Of a stretch of 64,000 bases of DNA, positions 1 to 8,793 are shown one piece after another (positions within the stretch are counted from its first letter, which is position 1; each line of letters starts with the position of its first letter). Origin of the DNA: Qaidamihabitans albus (GTDB taxonomy: Bacteria; Actinomycetota; Actinomycetes; Mycobacteriales; Pseudonocardiaceae); contig NZ_JAEHOB010000002.1 in assembly GCF_016464705.1 (NCBI RefSeq), forward strand, positions 124,001-188,000, written 5' to 3'. A model generated the notes under the pieces. The model did not search any database and had not been told where the DNA came from. It was given only the letters and a program-made list of their open reading frames with translations. The position numbers were made by a program, and so were the translations under genes.

Positions 1-435
1 GAGCGACCCAAGGCATGGCCAGCTGACTCGGTGGCGAGATTCGTGTCATTCGATCGACCCCCCGTGTGGGCATCGCGCAGCGCACCGGCGGCATGTTGAT
101 TTGCGCGAGCAACGGTGGAATCGATGGACAGAAGATTGCGTAACTGTTCATCACGCTCGGGAGCGGCAGCCCGCACCGCCGCGAAAATCCGCACATAGGT
201 GCCGTCATCGGCCCAGCGACGGTGCCGTTCCCAGTCGACTGCCACGCCCCGAAATGATCAGGAACGTCCCGCCGCGGTGACCCGGTGCGGGAGCGCCAGA
301 TGACCCGTTCCAGCGTCAACCGGTGATCATTCCATGGCCGCCCCTGATGTCCCCCACAGGTAGGACCGGCTCGATCAACGCCCATAACTCGTCAGAGATC
401 TCGTCCGTACGCAGCACTCGTTGAGCATCGCGCAC
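1..435 (-). pseudogene. IS5-type transposase remnant, frameshifted and cut by the window edge
   Basis: Read on the minus strand from about 435, the three frames together give a recognisable N-terminal half of an IS5-family (DDE) transposase. It has a start like VRDAQRVLRTDEISDELW, then RPWNDHRLTLERVIWRSRTG, then WERHRRWADDGTYVRIF and SIDSTVARANQHAAGA. The SIDST segment is where the first catalytic aspartate lies in this family. The segments are joined only by changing frame near 340 and near 234, each consistent with loss of one base. The rest lies outside the window. No intact copy could be made from this sequence, so it is a dead insertion sequence. The terminal inverted repeat was not identified. 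Confidence 0.75.
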
Positions 436-924
436 CGACCACCCAATCTTTTAGCAGACACGCCCTAGCCAGTTCCGGTCCATTCGGCACTGCGCGCGCC
501 CGACCGGCATCGCCGATTCGTGCACGTCTAGGGACTCGGCGGATTGCGGCGTGGGCCGCGACAGGGTGAGCTTCTCGACTGGCAGGCCACGACCGTCACG
601 CACAATGACCTACCCCGAACCGCGTCCGTTAATGCGCGTGATAGACCACTTCGCGTTGCCTCCCACGAAAAAGGCAGCTCTCGCAGAGCGGCTGGGCCGC
701 TTCTTCGTAGACGGTGTCGGAAGGTAGCGCCGATTCCGTCGGCTGTTGCGCTCAACCGACGGAATCTGAGCCGGCCTAGCGTTCCCGGGCACGCTGGCAG
801 CCTGGAGAGGGCTGTACCCGGAAACAGTGGGCGTCAAACCTCCGGAACTCAAGGGTATCTCGATCTCGTAAGTTGGCTGTGGCAAAGTTGGCCAGTGCGA
901 CGGTGATCGGGAGGTGGTTGCGCT
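436..924. other. gene-free stretch beside the IS remnant
   Basis: Several overlapping open frames exist on both strands here, but none has a convincing ribosome binding site, actinomycete-like third-position GC bias or a recognisable motif. The base composition is less GC-biased than the rest of the window. I see no RNA gene. The last part (about 880-920) would hold the promoter of the GAF-ANTAR gene. Confidence 0.5.
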
Positions 925-1628
925 GTGACGGATGCGCGGGAGTGGGAAGAACTGGCCGCGGCGCTGGCGCTAATGGCTCGTGACCTGCTGGCTCAGGGCT
1001 CGGTGCAAAGACGCTGGATCGGATCGTGGCGCACGCGGTGGACCTGGTGGATGGCTGCGAGGCTTCCGGGATCCTCGTGGTCCGCGACAGCCGAGTGATG
1101 ACTCTGGCGGTCACCGATCACGTGGCCCGGGTTTCGGACCGGCTTCAGGGTGAGCTGCGCGAGGGGCCGTGTTTCGACGCCGCCTACTACAAGCAAGAGG
1201 TCTTCCGAGTCGCCGATATGACCACCACCGAGGAGAGGTGGCCGCTTTACGCGCCGAAGGCCCGCGAGATCGGGGTGGGCAGCATGATGGGCTTCCTGCT
1301 GTTCACCAATGGGGACAACGATCTGGGAGCCCTGAACCTCTATTCCTCACGGCCGGGGGCGTTCACCGAACGCTCCGAACAGGTGGGCTGGATGCTGGCC
1401 TCGCACGCGGCTGTGGCGTTGTCCAGCGCCCGCACCCACGCTCAACTGGTCGAGGCGATCGGTACTCGCCAGGAGATCGGTGAGGCCCTCGGCATTCTCA
1501 TGGAACGGCACCAAGTCGGTGAGCAGGAGGCGCTCGCGCGGCTCACGAAGGTCTCGCAGGACCGGAACGTCAAGATCCGGGAATTGGCGGCCATCATCAA
1601 CCGCACGGGCGAGGTCCCCCGGCGTTGA
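925..1628 (+). pseudogene. GAF-ANTAR regulator with a frameshift near its N-terminus
   Basis: The downstream frame encodes about 200 residues. A GAF domain (about residues 1-140 of that frame, including ASGILVVRD and REGPCFDAA) is followed by an ANTAR RNA-binding helical domain (HAQLVEAIGTRQEIGEALGI, then ILMERHQVGEQEALARL). Such proteins act as sensors and antiterminators that bind paired hexaloop hairpins in nascent RNA. The natural beginning lies upstream. A GTG at 925 opens a frame reading TDAREWEELAAALALMARDL that fits the usual N-terminal helix of the family, but it runs into the GAF frame only if one base is restored near 1005-1010. Translation could also begin at ATG 1026, giving a short but nearly complete GAF-ANTAR protein. 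It is called a pseudogene because the family N-terminus is cut off by the lesion. Confidence 0.65.
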
Positions 1629-2219
1629 CTAGCTAGACGGCCCCGGGGACGCGCGAAGTCGGCCAGATGACCGGGGAGAGCGTTGCACCTATGCGCTGGT
1701 GGAGCTGACTGACCGGCGTCTTGGCCAGCCAGCACCGTCTTGGCGAAGGTCACCACCGTTTCGGGTTCGGCCAGCAGAACGTCGCCGCCGAGGTAGCACA
1801 CAACGATGATGTCCTCGCCGGCTCCAGTCTCGATGCCCATGGCCGACCCGTGGGTGGGATCCTAGAACAGCGCGACATCACGCCATGGGATGTCAGCTAG
1901 GCGTCCGTCAACGCCAGGTAGACGGTGGCGGGAGTGGCCGCCTCGCAACTGACGCTTTCCAGCCCGACTCCGAGCCCGCATGCGACGCGCTGCACGTAGC
2001 GACGCAGGCCCACCCGGCGTGTTCTTCCACACCGTCACTCGGCATACAAGTCACTGCTCCATCCTGTTGAGGCTGTTCCGGAGGAGATAACGCGGCCAAA
2101 CCCTCGGACAGGCACGGGTAGGTCACCAGGCTGCCGAGTACTCACCCAACTCGGCAGGAAGCCCATCGGCGCGATACGTCCGAGCGATGTGCAGCGTTGG
2201 CTCCGCGTCATGTAGGACG
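1629..2219. other. gene-free decayed stretch
   Basis: No gene could be supported. A minus-strand frame from 1840 (beginning MGIETGAGEDIIVV) looks protein-like for about 45 residues and may be the stub of a lost small gene, but it then degenerates into the antisense of the GAF-ANTAR gene. The stretch separates the GAF-ANTAR remnant from the integrase fragment and looks like mobile-element debris. Confidence 0.45.
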
Positions 2220-2582
2220 ATGAAGTTTCGGGGACGTCGTGCGCTGTACTTCGGCCACCTCGTCTCGATTTTCAGCTTCGCCATCGAAGACAGGCTAATC
2301 ACCACCAACATCAATCGAGCGCAAGTGGTCGTGTGGCCACATGAACGAGCCCGGGAGGTCCGGGAGAAACTGTCCGAGCGGTACAAGCCTGCCGTTGACG
2401 TGCCCACTGGTATCGGCGTACGCAAAGGCGAGCTGTTCGGGTGCTCGCTCGCCGACGTCGACCGGGATCGCGGAATCGCGCGCATTGACCGGCAAGTTCG
2501 CCTGATACATGGCCGCCCGGTGTTCGCAGTCCCCAAGGGCGGCAAGATACGGGAGGTCCCGATCGGCGCCCAGATTATGTGA
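2220..2582 (+). pseudogene. tyrosine-recombinase (phage/ICE integrase) fragment
   Basis: The frame encodes an internal piece of a site-specific integrase of the type carried by actinomycete integrative elements. The segment ALYFGHLVSIFSFAIEDRLI matches the end of the core-binding domain. GIGVRKGELFGCSLADVD corresponds to the start of the catalytic domain and keeps the first catalytic arginine (the family pattern is GLGLRQGE). It is followed by RIDRQVRL and PKGGKIREVP. A stop at 2580-2582 comes before the HxLRH box and the nucleophilic tyrosine, and the N-terminal arm-binding domain is also missing. The product could not recombine DNA. It marks the integrase end of a dead integrative element whose other genes follow to 4.85 kb. 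Confidence 0.7.
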
Positions 2583-3045
2583 AGTAGGGATCGCTGCTGC
2601 CCTGACGCGCATGTTCAATCCATAATCGGATGGACGGGTGGATATTTAAGTCACTTAGCCTGCGTGGTTGTACCCAGTGCGCTTCCTTGCTCTCGCTGCT
2701 CGTCCGTAGCTCCTCGCCGAGCGGCTTGGCGCGGAAGCAGATGGAGAATTCCTGGCGGACTTCGCCGTCGTCGTAGGCGATGACGTGGTTGGGGTTGGAG
2801 TAGAGTCCGATGAGGCCGGTGACCTCGCATTCGATGCCGGTTTCTTCGCGGACTTCGCGCACGGCGGCTTGGCTCAGCGTCTCCCCTAGTTCCAACTGCC
2901 CGCCGGGGATGGCGTAGTAGTCGTTGTCGGTGCGGCGGATCATGAGTATCCGGTCTTGTTCGTCCTGGATGAACGCGCTCACGGCGATGGCGATGCTGTT
3001 GGCGGCAGGGGCGTTCGGGTCGTTGTAGTAGTCCTGGCGGGCCAT
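2575..3045 (-). CDS. Nudix hydrolase of an integrative element (Pif-like context)
   Basis: This is an intact 156-residue Nudix protein. The Nudix box covers about residues 48-70 (GGQLELGETL start, REVREETGIE end), with all glycine, glutamate and REUXEE positions present, so metal-dependent hydrolysis of a nucleoside-diphosphate-linked substrate is expected. The ATG at 3045 lies just after the stop of the HTH regulator (3054), so the two form one unit. Pairs of an HTH regulator and a Nudix protein are common in actinomycete conjugative elements; in pSAM2 the Nudix protein Pif acts in exclusion of redundant transfer. The Pif role is inferred from context only. It is the only full-size gene in the decayed element without a visible lesion. 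Confidence 0.8.
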   Translation of the reverse strand: MARQDYYNDPNAPAANSIAIAVSAFIQDEQDRILMIRRTDNDYYAIPGGQLELGETLSQAAVREVREETGIECEVTGLIGLYSNPNHVIAYDDGEVRQEFSICFRAKPLGEELRTSSESKEAHWVQPRRLSDLNIHPSIRLWIEHARQGSSDPYFT

Positions 3046-3053
3046 GCTGGCTC

Positions 3054-3832
3054 CTAGAAGGTGGCGGGGCGGGAGAGGTTCCAGGCGGCCTCGAAGCTTT
3101 CGGAGTAGGTCTGGAAGAGGTCCCCGGCGGAGAGCCTGCGCAGGTGCAGTGATGGGGCGTGTGCGCCTGGAAGCCGTACACGTGGGTGTTGATGATCATC
3201 TCGTCGTCGAAGCGGAAGATCGAGTTGTACAGCGTGGTGTTGTGGAACCGCATCTCGACGCCGTTGACGTCCTGCAACAGCCGGTAGAAGGCCAGTGCGT
3301 TGCGGATGCGCGCGGCGAGTGTGCCTTGCCCGAGTTGTTCTTCCTCGCTGCGCAGGGCCACGCTGTCGCTGTCCGGGTCACCGAAGAGCAGCCGGATGGT
3401 CGCTCCGGCTTCGGCCTTGTGGGCCAGGTCTTTGACGAAACGCGGGCGCTCGACCAGGAACAGCGCGGCGTGGACGAGGATCTCGACGGTGTGCTCGGAC
3501 TCGTCGATGAGCCGGTCCCACAGCTCGACCGGGATCGCGTTGCGGTGCGGGAACACGCACACCACCTCGGCGGCGGCGATCTCTGCGTTGCGCTCGGGCG
3601 CAATCGCTCGCGGCCAGAGGTAGCTTTCGGACTCGCGTGCCATCGCGGCAATCTTGTGCCGGTGCTTCGGGTACGGGATCCGGCCCTTGGTGATCCAGCG
3701 CTCGACCGTCTTCGGGTCGACGTTCAGGGCCTTGGCCACTTGGTCCAGCGTCAGGCCGTTGCGCATCAGCGCGTCTCGTAGCCGCTCGTTCGGCATGTCC
3801 ACCCGGGGACTTATAGGGACGTCTTCAACCAT
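3054..3832 (-). pseudogene. XRE/HTH regulator with PLD-like C-terminal domain, frameshifted
   Basis: The first 226 or so residues carry an N-terminal helix-turn-helix (NERLRDALMRNGLTLDQVA, then LNVDPKTVERWITKG). A larger C-terminal domain with RLLFGDPDSDSVALR and TTLYNSIFRFDDEMIIN resembles the phospholipase-D-like domain of DUF5919 regulators. After GFQAHT the frame is wrong. Restoring one base near 3152-3160 gives APSLHLRRLSAGDLFQTYSE and a stop at 3054-3056, the expected family ending. Without it translation runs on, antisense-like, through the Nudix gene. The start is ATG 3832; ATG 3796 is an alternative. It sits directly before the Nudix gene and probably controlled the element. Confidence 0.65.
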
Positions 3833-3934
3833 AGATGTCCCGCCGCGTGGTGCTCCCGTCCGGCGATTTCGCTGACATTGGAGGGCAGGTTGCCGGGATA
3901 AGCCCGGCGGCAGAACCCCAAGGAGGAAGTTTCC

Positions 3935-4296
3935 ATGGCGATCCCGGGTGGATACCGATTCGCGGTCCCGTTCGACGACGTGTTCCCGGAAGGTGCGTTC
4001 GTGCCGGGTGTCGAGCAGGCGCTCGACTGGGACCGCAACGGCAACAAGACCCGGCCAAGGGCAAGAACACCGGTGTCGTGGTGAAGATCGCGGCCGAGGT
4101 GCAGCCGGTCCCACCGGAGGCTCTGCCGGGCCTGCCGTTTCGCCCGGTGGTGTCCGAGGCGCTGACGGCGACGGCGTACGAGCAGAACGGGCGCATGCAG
4201 TTCAGCTTGCGTGCCAAGGAGATGCGCGCTCCGCGTGCCGGTGCCGGGTCTCGCGGTGGCGGCAAGTCCGGGCAGTCCGAGCAGGCAGCGGCGTAG
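3935..4296 (+). pseudogene. Pra-like plasmid replication/excision activator, frameshifted and internally deleted
   Basis: A strong ribosome binding site (AAGGAGG at 3920-3926) precedes ATG 3935. The product starts MAIPGGYRFAVPFDDVFPEG and then GVEQALDWDRNGNKT, which fits small actinomycete element proteins annotated as replication, integration and excision activators (Pra of pSAM2). After NKTRP the frame must change to read AKGKNTGVVVKIAAEVQP and FRPVVSEALTA, ending at TAG 4294-4296 with a Ser/Gly/Ala-rich tail. The middle also looks shorter than in relatives. Family membership rests on memory of typical sequences. The gene runs opposite to the HTH regulator, from a shared control region at 3833-3934. 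Confidence 0.55.
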
Positions 4297-4302
4297 GGCG
4301 TG

Positions 4303-4521
4303 ATGAGTGTGCGTGACCTGGTGCAGGTGCACGTGACCGCCGATCTCCCGATCCGCGCGCGTGCCCTGCCGTTCGCCAACCGCGTCGAGTTGCGCTTCGG
4401 CAAGGCGTTCCCGGTGGCGCTGCTGGTCGATGAGGCGGCACTCGCCCGGCTCGGCGCGGCCATCGAGTCGGCTAGGCAAGAGTTGCGCGACGCCGACGGC
4501 CCGGCACAGGCGCAGGGGTGA
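4303..4521 (+). CDS. small hypothetical protein of the integrative element
   Basis: This short intact frame of about 72 residues starts MSVRDLVQVHVTADLPIRAR and contains LPFANRVELRFGKAFPVALL followed by a C-terminal helix (ARLGAAIESARQELRD). A GTG at 4300 is immediately before the ATG, so the exact start is open. It begins a few bases after the stop of the Pra-like pseudogene and is followed by two further small frames, which suggests an operon. No function is known. The fold would be a small alpha/beta domain. It is typical of the unannotated small genes between Pra and the replication genes of these elements. Confidence 0.55.
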   Translation: MSVRDLVQVHVTADLPIRARALPFANRVELRFGKAFPVALLVDEAALARLGAAIESARQELRDADGPAQAQG

Positions 4522-4525
4522 TCGC

Positions 4526-4615
4526 GTGCCGGTGAACGTGAGCTGGAACCCCAGCCCGGACGTGACGGTGCCCGAGACCGTGAAGGGAGGTGAACAGGGT
4601 GAGCAAGGGGCGTGA
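4526..4615 (+). CDS. possible 29-residue leader-like small protein
   Basis: A GTG at 4526, four bases after the previous stop, opens a 29-codon frame (VPVNVSWNPSPDVTVPETV start) ending at TGA 4613-4615, where it overlaps the start of the next gene (4599). The tight packing suggests a translated, coupling-type small gene. There is no similarity I recognise. Confidence 0.3.
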   Translation: MPVNVSWNPSPDVTVPETVKGGEQGEQGA

Positions 4616-4851
4616 GGTGCGGACGCTGATGCAGGCACACGAAGTGCTGCTCTCGGTCCGGCCGCCGGACGATGCCGCGTTGCCGGTCTGGGCGGGAGTA
4701 CTACCGGCGTAGCGCGGCGACCTGCGCGCGGGTGGCCGAGATCGACCGGGGCCATCACCACGAGGCGCTGTACTGGGCCGACCGGGAGAACCGCCGGGCG
4801 AACGAGATCGCCGCGCAGATCAGCGGGAAGGGTTCCACCTCGACCCGGTAG
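4599..4851 (+). pseudogene. small ICE protein resembling the AMED_5909 family, frameshifted
   Basis: A good ribosome binding site (GGGAGGTGA at about 4586-4594) precedes GTG 4599. The frame starts VSKGREVRTLMQAHEVLLS and hits a stop after LPVWAGVLPA. If one base is restored near 4690-4697 the sequence continues REYYRRSAATCARVAEIDRG, then HHHEALYWADRENRRANEIA, ending at TAG 4849-4851. That rebuilt product has the HHHEALYWADRE stretch typical of a small protein family of actinomycete mobile elements (named after AMED_5909). Its role is unknown. This is the third single-base lesion in five consecutive element genes. Confidence 0.5.
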
Positions 4852-4939
4852 CCAAATGTCCATCGGAGACACAGTCAACGACGCGTGCACACGTGTCGGC
4901 GCGCTCGACACTGCAACAAACAACAGCGCCTACCCCACC

Positions 4940-4985
4940 CTCGTGAGTGCGCACACGAGTTCTAACTCGCGCAGGCACTCACGAG
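4940..4985. repeat. 46-bp hairpin repeat, copy 1 (loop TCTA)
   Basis: The invariant outer arms CTCGTGAGTG / CACTCACGAG and inner CGAGT / ACTCG flank a TCTA loop. The variable core is CGCACA on the left and does not fully pair with the right arm (four mismatches in the 21-bp stem). The copy lies 10 bp beyond the stop of lpd, so it can act as its transcription terminator. It marks the border between decayed mobile DNA and core genes. Confidence 0.85.
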
Positions 4986-4994
4986 GGATCTCGC

Positions 4995-6395
4995 TCACAT
5001 GTTGATCATATGGCCGGCGAGGCCGTGGATGGCCTCTTTCACCGACTCGCCCAGGGTCGGATGCGCGTGCACGTTGCGTGCCACCTCGTGCACGGTCAGG
5101 TCCCACTGCTGGGCCAGGGTGAGCTCCGGCAGCAGCTCGGTGACCTCGGGGCCGATCAGGTGCGCCCCGAGCAGTTCGCCGTACCTGCCATCACTGATGA
5201 TCTTGGCGAAGCCGACCGTGTCGCCGAGGCCGTGGGCCTTTCCGTTGGCGGTGAAGGGGAACTTCGACACCCGCACGTCGTGGCCCTGTTCGCGCGCCTG
5301 CTCCTCCGTCCAGCCGAAACTGGCGATCTGCGGCTGGCAGTACGTCGCGCGCGGGATCATCTGGTAGTCGAGCTCCATCGTCTCGGCCTCGCCGATGGTC
5401 TCCGCCGCCACGATGCCCATCGCCTCGGCCGCGTGCGCGAGCATCAGCTTGGCCGTGACGTCGCCGATCGCGAAGATGTGCGGCACGCTCGTGCGGCACC
5501 GGGCGTCGACGTCGATGGCACCCCGCTCGGTGAGCCGCACGCCGGTGTTCTCCAGGCCGTACCCGTCGACCTTCGGCTGGAAGCCCATCGCCTGCAGTAC
5601 CTTGTCGGCCTCGATGGTCCGTCGCTCACCGTCCTTGGACACGGTGACGCTGACCGTCTCCCCACTGTCCTCAACAGACTCGACTCGCGTGGAGGTGAGT
5701 ACCTCGATGCCGAGCCGCCGGTAGCGCCGCGCCAGCTCGGCGGAGACCTCCTCGTCCTCCAGCGGCACCATCCGGTCCAGGAACTCGACGATCGTCACCT
5801 TGACGCCGTAGTTGTGCAGCACGTAGGCGAACTCCACCCCGATGGCACCCGCACCGGCGATCACGACGCTCTCCGGCAGTTCCGCGGCCAGGATCTGCTC
5901 CTCGTACGTCACCACCCGTTCGCTCACCGACGTGCCCGGCAGCAGCTTCGCGGTGGCGCCGGCGGCGACGATGCAGTGGTCGAACGTGACGGTCTCGGTG
6001 TCGCCGTTCGCGCGCCGCACCTCGATCGCCTTGTCGCCGGTGAACGTGCCCCTGCCCTCGAACTGGGTGACCGCGTTCTTCTTCATCAGGAAGTGAACGC
6101 CCTTGGCACGGCCGTCGGCGACCTTGCGGCTTCGCTGGTAGGCGGCGAGGTAGTCGAACGTCACCTCGCCGTCGACCTGGATGCCGAAGGTCCGCGCCTC
6201 CGTCGTGAACAGGTGCGCCAGCTCGGCGTTGCGCAGCAGCGCCTTGGACGGGATGCAGCCGACGTTCAGGCACACCCCGCCCCAGTACCGTTCCTCGATG
6301 ATGGCGGTGTCCAGGCCGAGCTGGGCAGCACGGACGGCGGCGGTGTATCCGCCGGGACCGGCGCCCAGCACCACGACGTCGAAGTGTTCGCTCAT
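4995..6395 (-). CDS. lpd: dihydrolipoamide dehydrogenase (E3)
   Basis: This 466-residue FAD-dependent pyridine-nucleotide disulfide oxidoreductase reoxidises dihydrolipoyl groups of the pyruvate and 2-oxoglutarate dehydrogenase complexes with NAD+. The N-terminal FAD-binding motif is [17 protein letters not shown]. The redox-active disulfide is in [13 protein letters not shown] (Cys42 and Cys47). A second dinucleotide motif is [13 protein letters not shown], and the C-terminal dimerisation domain has the active-site HAHPT near the end. Length is as expected for the family. The start ATG 6395 gives the standard [13 protein letters not shown] beginning. The PlsC gene ends 20 bp upstream on the same strand, so co-transcription is likely. 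The 3' end is followed by a 46-bp hairpin. Confidence 0.95.
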   Translation of the reverse strand: MSEHFDVVVLGAGPGGYTAAVRAAQLGLDTAIIEERYWGGVCLNVGCIPSKALLRNAELAHLFTTEARTFGIQVDGEVTFDYLAAYQRSRKVADGRAKGVHFLMKKNAVTQFEGRGTFTGDKAIEVRRANGDTETVTFDHCIVAAGATAKLLPGTSVSERVVTYEEQILAAELPESVVIAGAGAIGVEFAYVLHNYGVKVTIVEFLDRMVPLEDEEVSAELARRYRRLGIEVLTSTRVESVEDSGETVSVTVSKDGERRTIEADKVLQAMGFQPKVDGYGLENTGVRLTERGAIDVDARCRTSVPHIFAIGDVTAKLMLAHAAEAMGIVAAETIGEAETMELDYQMIPRATYCQPQIASFGWTEEQAREQGHDVRVSKFPFTANGKAHGLGDTVGFAKIISDGRYGELLGAHLIGPEVTELLPELTLAQQWDLTVHEVARNVHAHPTLGESVKEAIHGLAGHMINM

Positions 6396-6415
6396 GGCCC
6401 GGATTATGCCTTCAC

Positions 6416-7117
6416 CTATTCGGGTGGCGGAGCCTCCCCGCGAACTTCGGCGAGTAGCGACGTGATCGCCGCCATGATCCGCGTGGTGGCCTCCCTGAGC
6501 TGCGACGCCGTCGGTTTCGGCCCGGTCAGATCGGAGAGGTCCACCGGCGGTCCGGCGACCAGATCGATCCGTCGCCGGGGGAACACCCGCGGTAACCGCG
6601 CACCGGCCGGAAGCAGGTCGTGCGTCCCCCAGTTGGCCAGCGGCACGACCGGCGCGCCCGTGGTCAGGGCGATCCGCGCCAGCCCCGTCTTGGCCGGCAT
6701 CGGCCAGCCGTCCGGACGCTCGGAGAACGTGCCCTCCGGGAACACCACGACGCACTCACCGGCGTTCACGGCCGCGACCGTGTCCCGGTAGGCGTCCAGG
6801 GCACTGGCCTTGCCCCGGTGCACCGGAATGTGCCGCCCCGAGCTCATCACCGAGCCGACCACCGGCGCCTTCCACAGCCCCGCCTTGGCCAGAAAGCGCG
6901 GCACCCGGCCACCGGAGAGGCAGAACGCCGTCACGGTGACCGGGTCGGCGTAGGACAGGTGGTTGCTCGCCACGAGCGCACCGCCCTCGTTCGGCAGGTG
7001 TTCCGTGCCGCGTACCCGCGTCCAGGTGCCCAGCGTGAGCAGCGGCCAGAACACGTCGATGGCGAGACCGAACCAGAACCCACGCCCGCGGCGGGGCAGC
7101 CCGCGCAGCGCGGTCAG
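6416..7117 (-). CDS. 1-acyl-glycerol-3-phosphate acyltransferase family (PlsC)
   Basis: This is a membrane-associated acyltransferase of phospholipid synthesis. The catalytic box is NHLSYADP (HxxxxD pattern) and the phosphate-binding box is FPEGTFS. Around them are the usual segments [15 protein letters not shown] and RHIPVHRG. The N-terminus ([20 protein letters not shown]) is the membrane-entering helix. The start is unclear. No ATG, GTG or TTG lies between the upstream gene and that helix; the CTG at 7117 overlaps the upstream TGA (CTGA) and would couple the two genes, while GTG 7054 would remove part of the helix. The domain call is firm and only the start is open. The C-terminus is rich in proline. 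Confidence 0.8.
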   Translation of the reverse strand: MTALRGLPRRGRGFWFGLAIDVFWPLLTLGTWTRVRGTEHLPNEGGALVASNHLSYADPVTVTAFCLSGGRVPRFLAKAGLWKAPVVGSVMSSGRHIPVHRGKASALDAYRDTVAAVNAGECVVVFPEGTFSERPDGWPMPAKTGLARIALTTGAPVVPLANWGTHDLLPAGARLPRVFPRRRIDLVAGPPVDLSDLTGPKPTASQLREATTRIMAAITSLLAEVRGEAPPPE

Positions 7118-7287
7118 CGGTCGGAGTCTGCCTCCACCGGCCAGCCGGCCGCCTCCCGGACGATGCGCTGGGCCCGACCCAGCCCCGGCAGCTCGGCCGG
7201 GTCCAGCTCGCCCCGTTCCGCCTGGTGTTGCGCCTCCGCCAGCTTGGCCAGCAGACTCGCTACGTCGACCGTGGACTGCTGCGCCAT
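7114..7287 (-). CDS. 57-residue hypothetical protein upstream of plsC
   Basis: This small frame has a good ribosome binding site (AAGAAGGGG about 6 bp before ATG 7287). It encodes a helical acidic protein starting MAQQSTVDVASLLAKLAEAQ, with AELPGLGRAQRIVREAAGW in the second half. Its TGA (7116-7114) overlaps the first possible codon of the acyltransferase, so the two are translated as a pair. No function is recognised; it may be a small partner or simply the first cistron. There are no membrane segments or cysteines. Confidence 0.5.
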   Translation of the reverse strand: MAQQSTVDVASLLAKLAEAQHQAERGELDPAELPGLGRAQRIVREAAGWPVEADSDR

Positions 7288-7308
7288 AGTGGTCCCCTTC
7301 TTCCGGAA

Positions 7309-7716
7309 TCAGGCCACACGCTCCAGTATGACAACAGGAATGTCCCTGTCGGTCTTTTTCTGGTAATCGTCGTAGGCGGGCCAGACCCTGGTCATCTTCG
7401 GCCACACCTCGGCCTTCTCCTCCGGGCTCGCCGTTCGCGCCCTCGCCTTGAACCTGTCCGCCTTGACCTGCACGCCGACCTCCGGCTCCTGCTGGAGGTT
7501 GAGGTACCAGCCGGGGTGGGAGTCCGCGCCGCCCTTCGACGCCACGACGACGTAGTTGCCCTCGTGCTCCTGGTAGATCAGCGCGAACTTGCGCGGCTGC
7601 CCGGACTTGCGGCCCGTGGTCGTCAGCACGAGGCAGGGCGCGCCGCCCTCCCAGTCATGACCAACCTCGCCATCGGTCTCCTCGTAGCGGCGTACGTGCT
7701 CGTCACCGAAGAGCAT
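7309..7716 (-). CDS. deazaflavin (F420)-dependent reductase, Ddn family
   Basis: This is a 135-residue split-barrel protein of the F420H2-dependent quinone/nitro-reductase family. Family signatures are the start MLFGDEHVRRYEETDGEVGH, then LTTTGRKSGQPRKFALIY and VVASKGGADSHPGWYLNL. Members use reduced F420 to reduce quinones or nitro compounds at the membrane and help the cell under oxidative stress. ATG 7716 is chosen because GGGAGGA lies about 8 bp upstream and the protein then starts like its relatives; an in-frame start six codons earlier exists. The gene is separate from its neighbours, with about 80 bp before the iminopeptidase on the same strand. The natural substrate cannot be told from sequence. 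Confidence 0.85.
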   Translation of the reverse strand: MLFGDEHVRRYEETDGEVGHDWEGGAPCLVLTTTGRKSGQPRKFALIYQEHEGNYVVVASKGGADSHPGWYLNLQQEPEVGVQVKADRFKARARTASPEEKAEVWPKMTRVWPAYDDYQKKTDRDIPVVILERVA

Positions 7717-7794
7717 CCGGCGTTCCTCCCTCACGACTCGGTAAGATCAGTGATCAGGATGCCAGCATCCCGGACCACACGCTCCAAGTCTGCC

Positions 7795-8793
<999 letters not shown>

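Noticed and set aside
544-906. Plus-strand 120-codon frame beside the IS remnant
   Set aside because: Arg/Ser-rich composition, no ribosome binding site, overlaps equally long frames on the other strand.
1442-1840. Minus-strand frame starting MGIETGAGEDIIVV
   Set aside because: The first 45 residues look protein-like, but the rest is antisense to the GAF-ANTAR gene and no clear ribosome binding site or family was found.
2583-2660. Possible tRNA-type attachment site next to the integrase fragment
   Set aside because: No tRNA 3' end or direct repeat could be recognised on either side of the decayed element.
2651-4114. A 487-codon minus-strand frame covering the HTH regulator and part of the Nudix gene
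   Set aside because: Only its middle is the HTH regulator; its start is antisense of the Pra-like gene and its end is antisense-like Arg/Pro-rich sequence after a frameshift, so it is not one protein.
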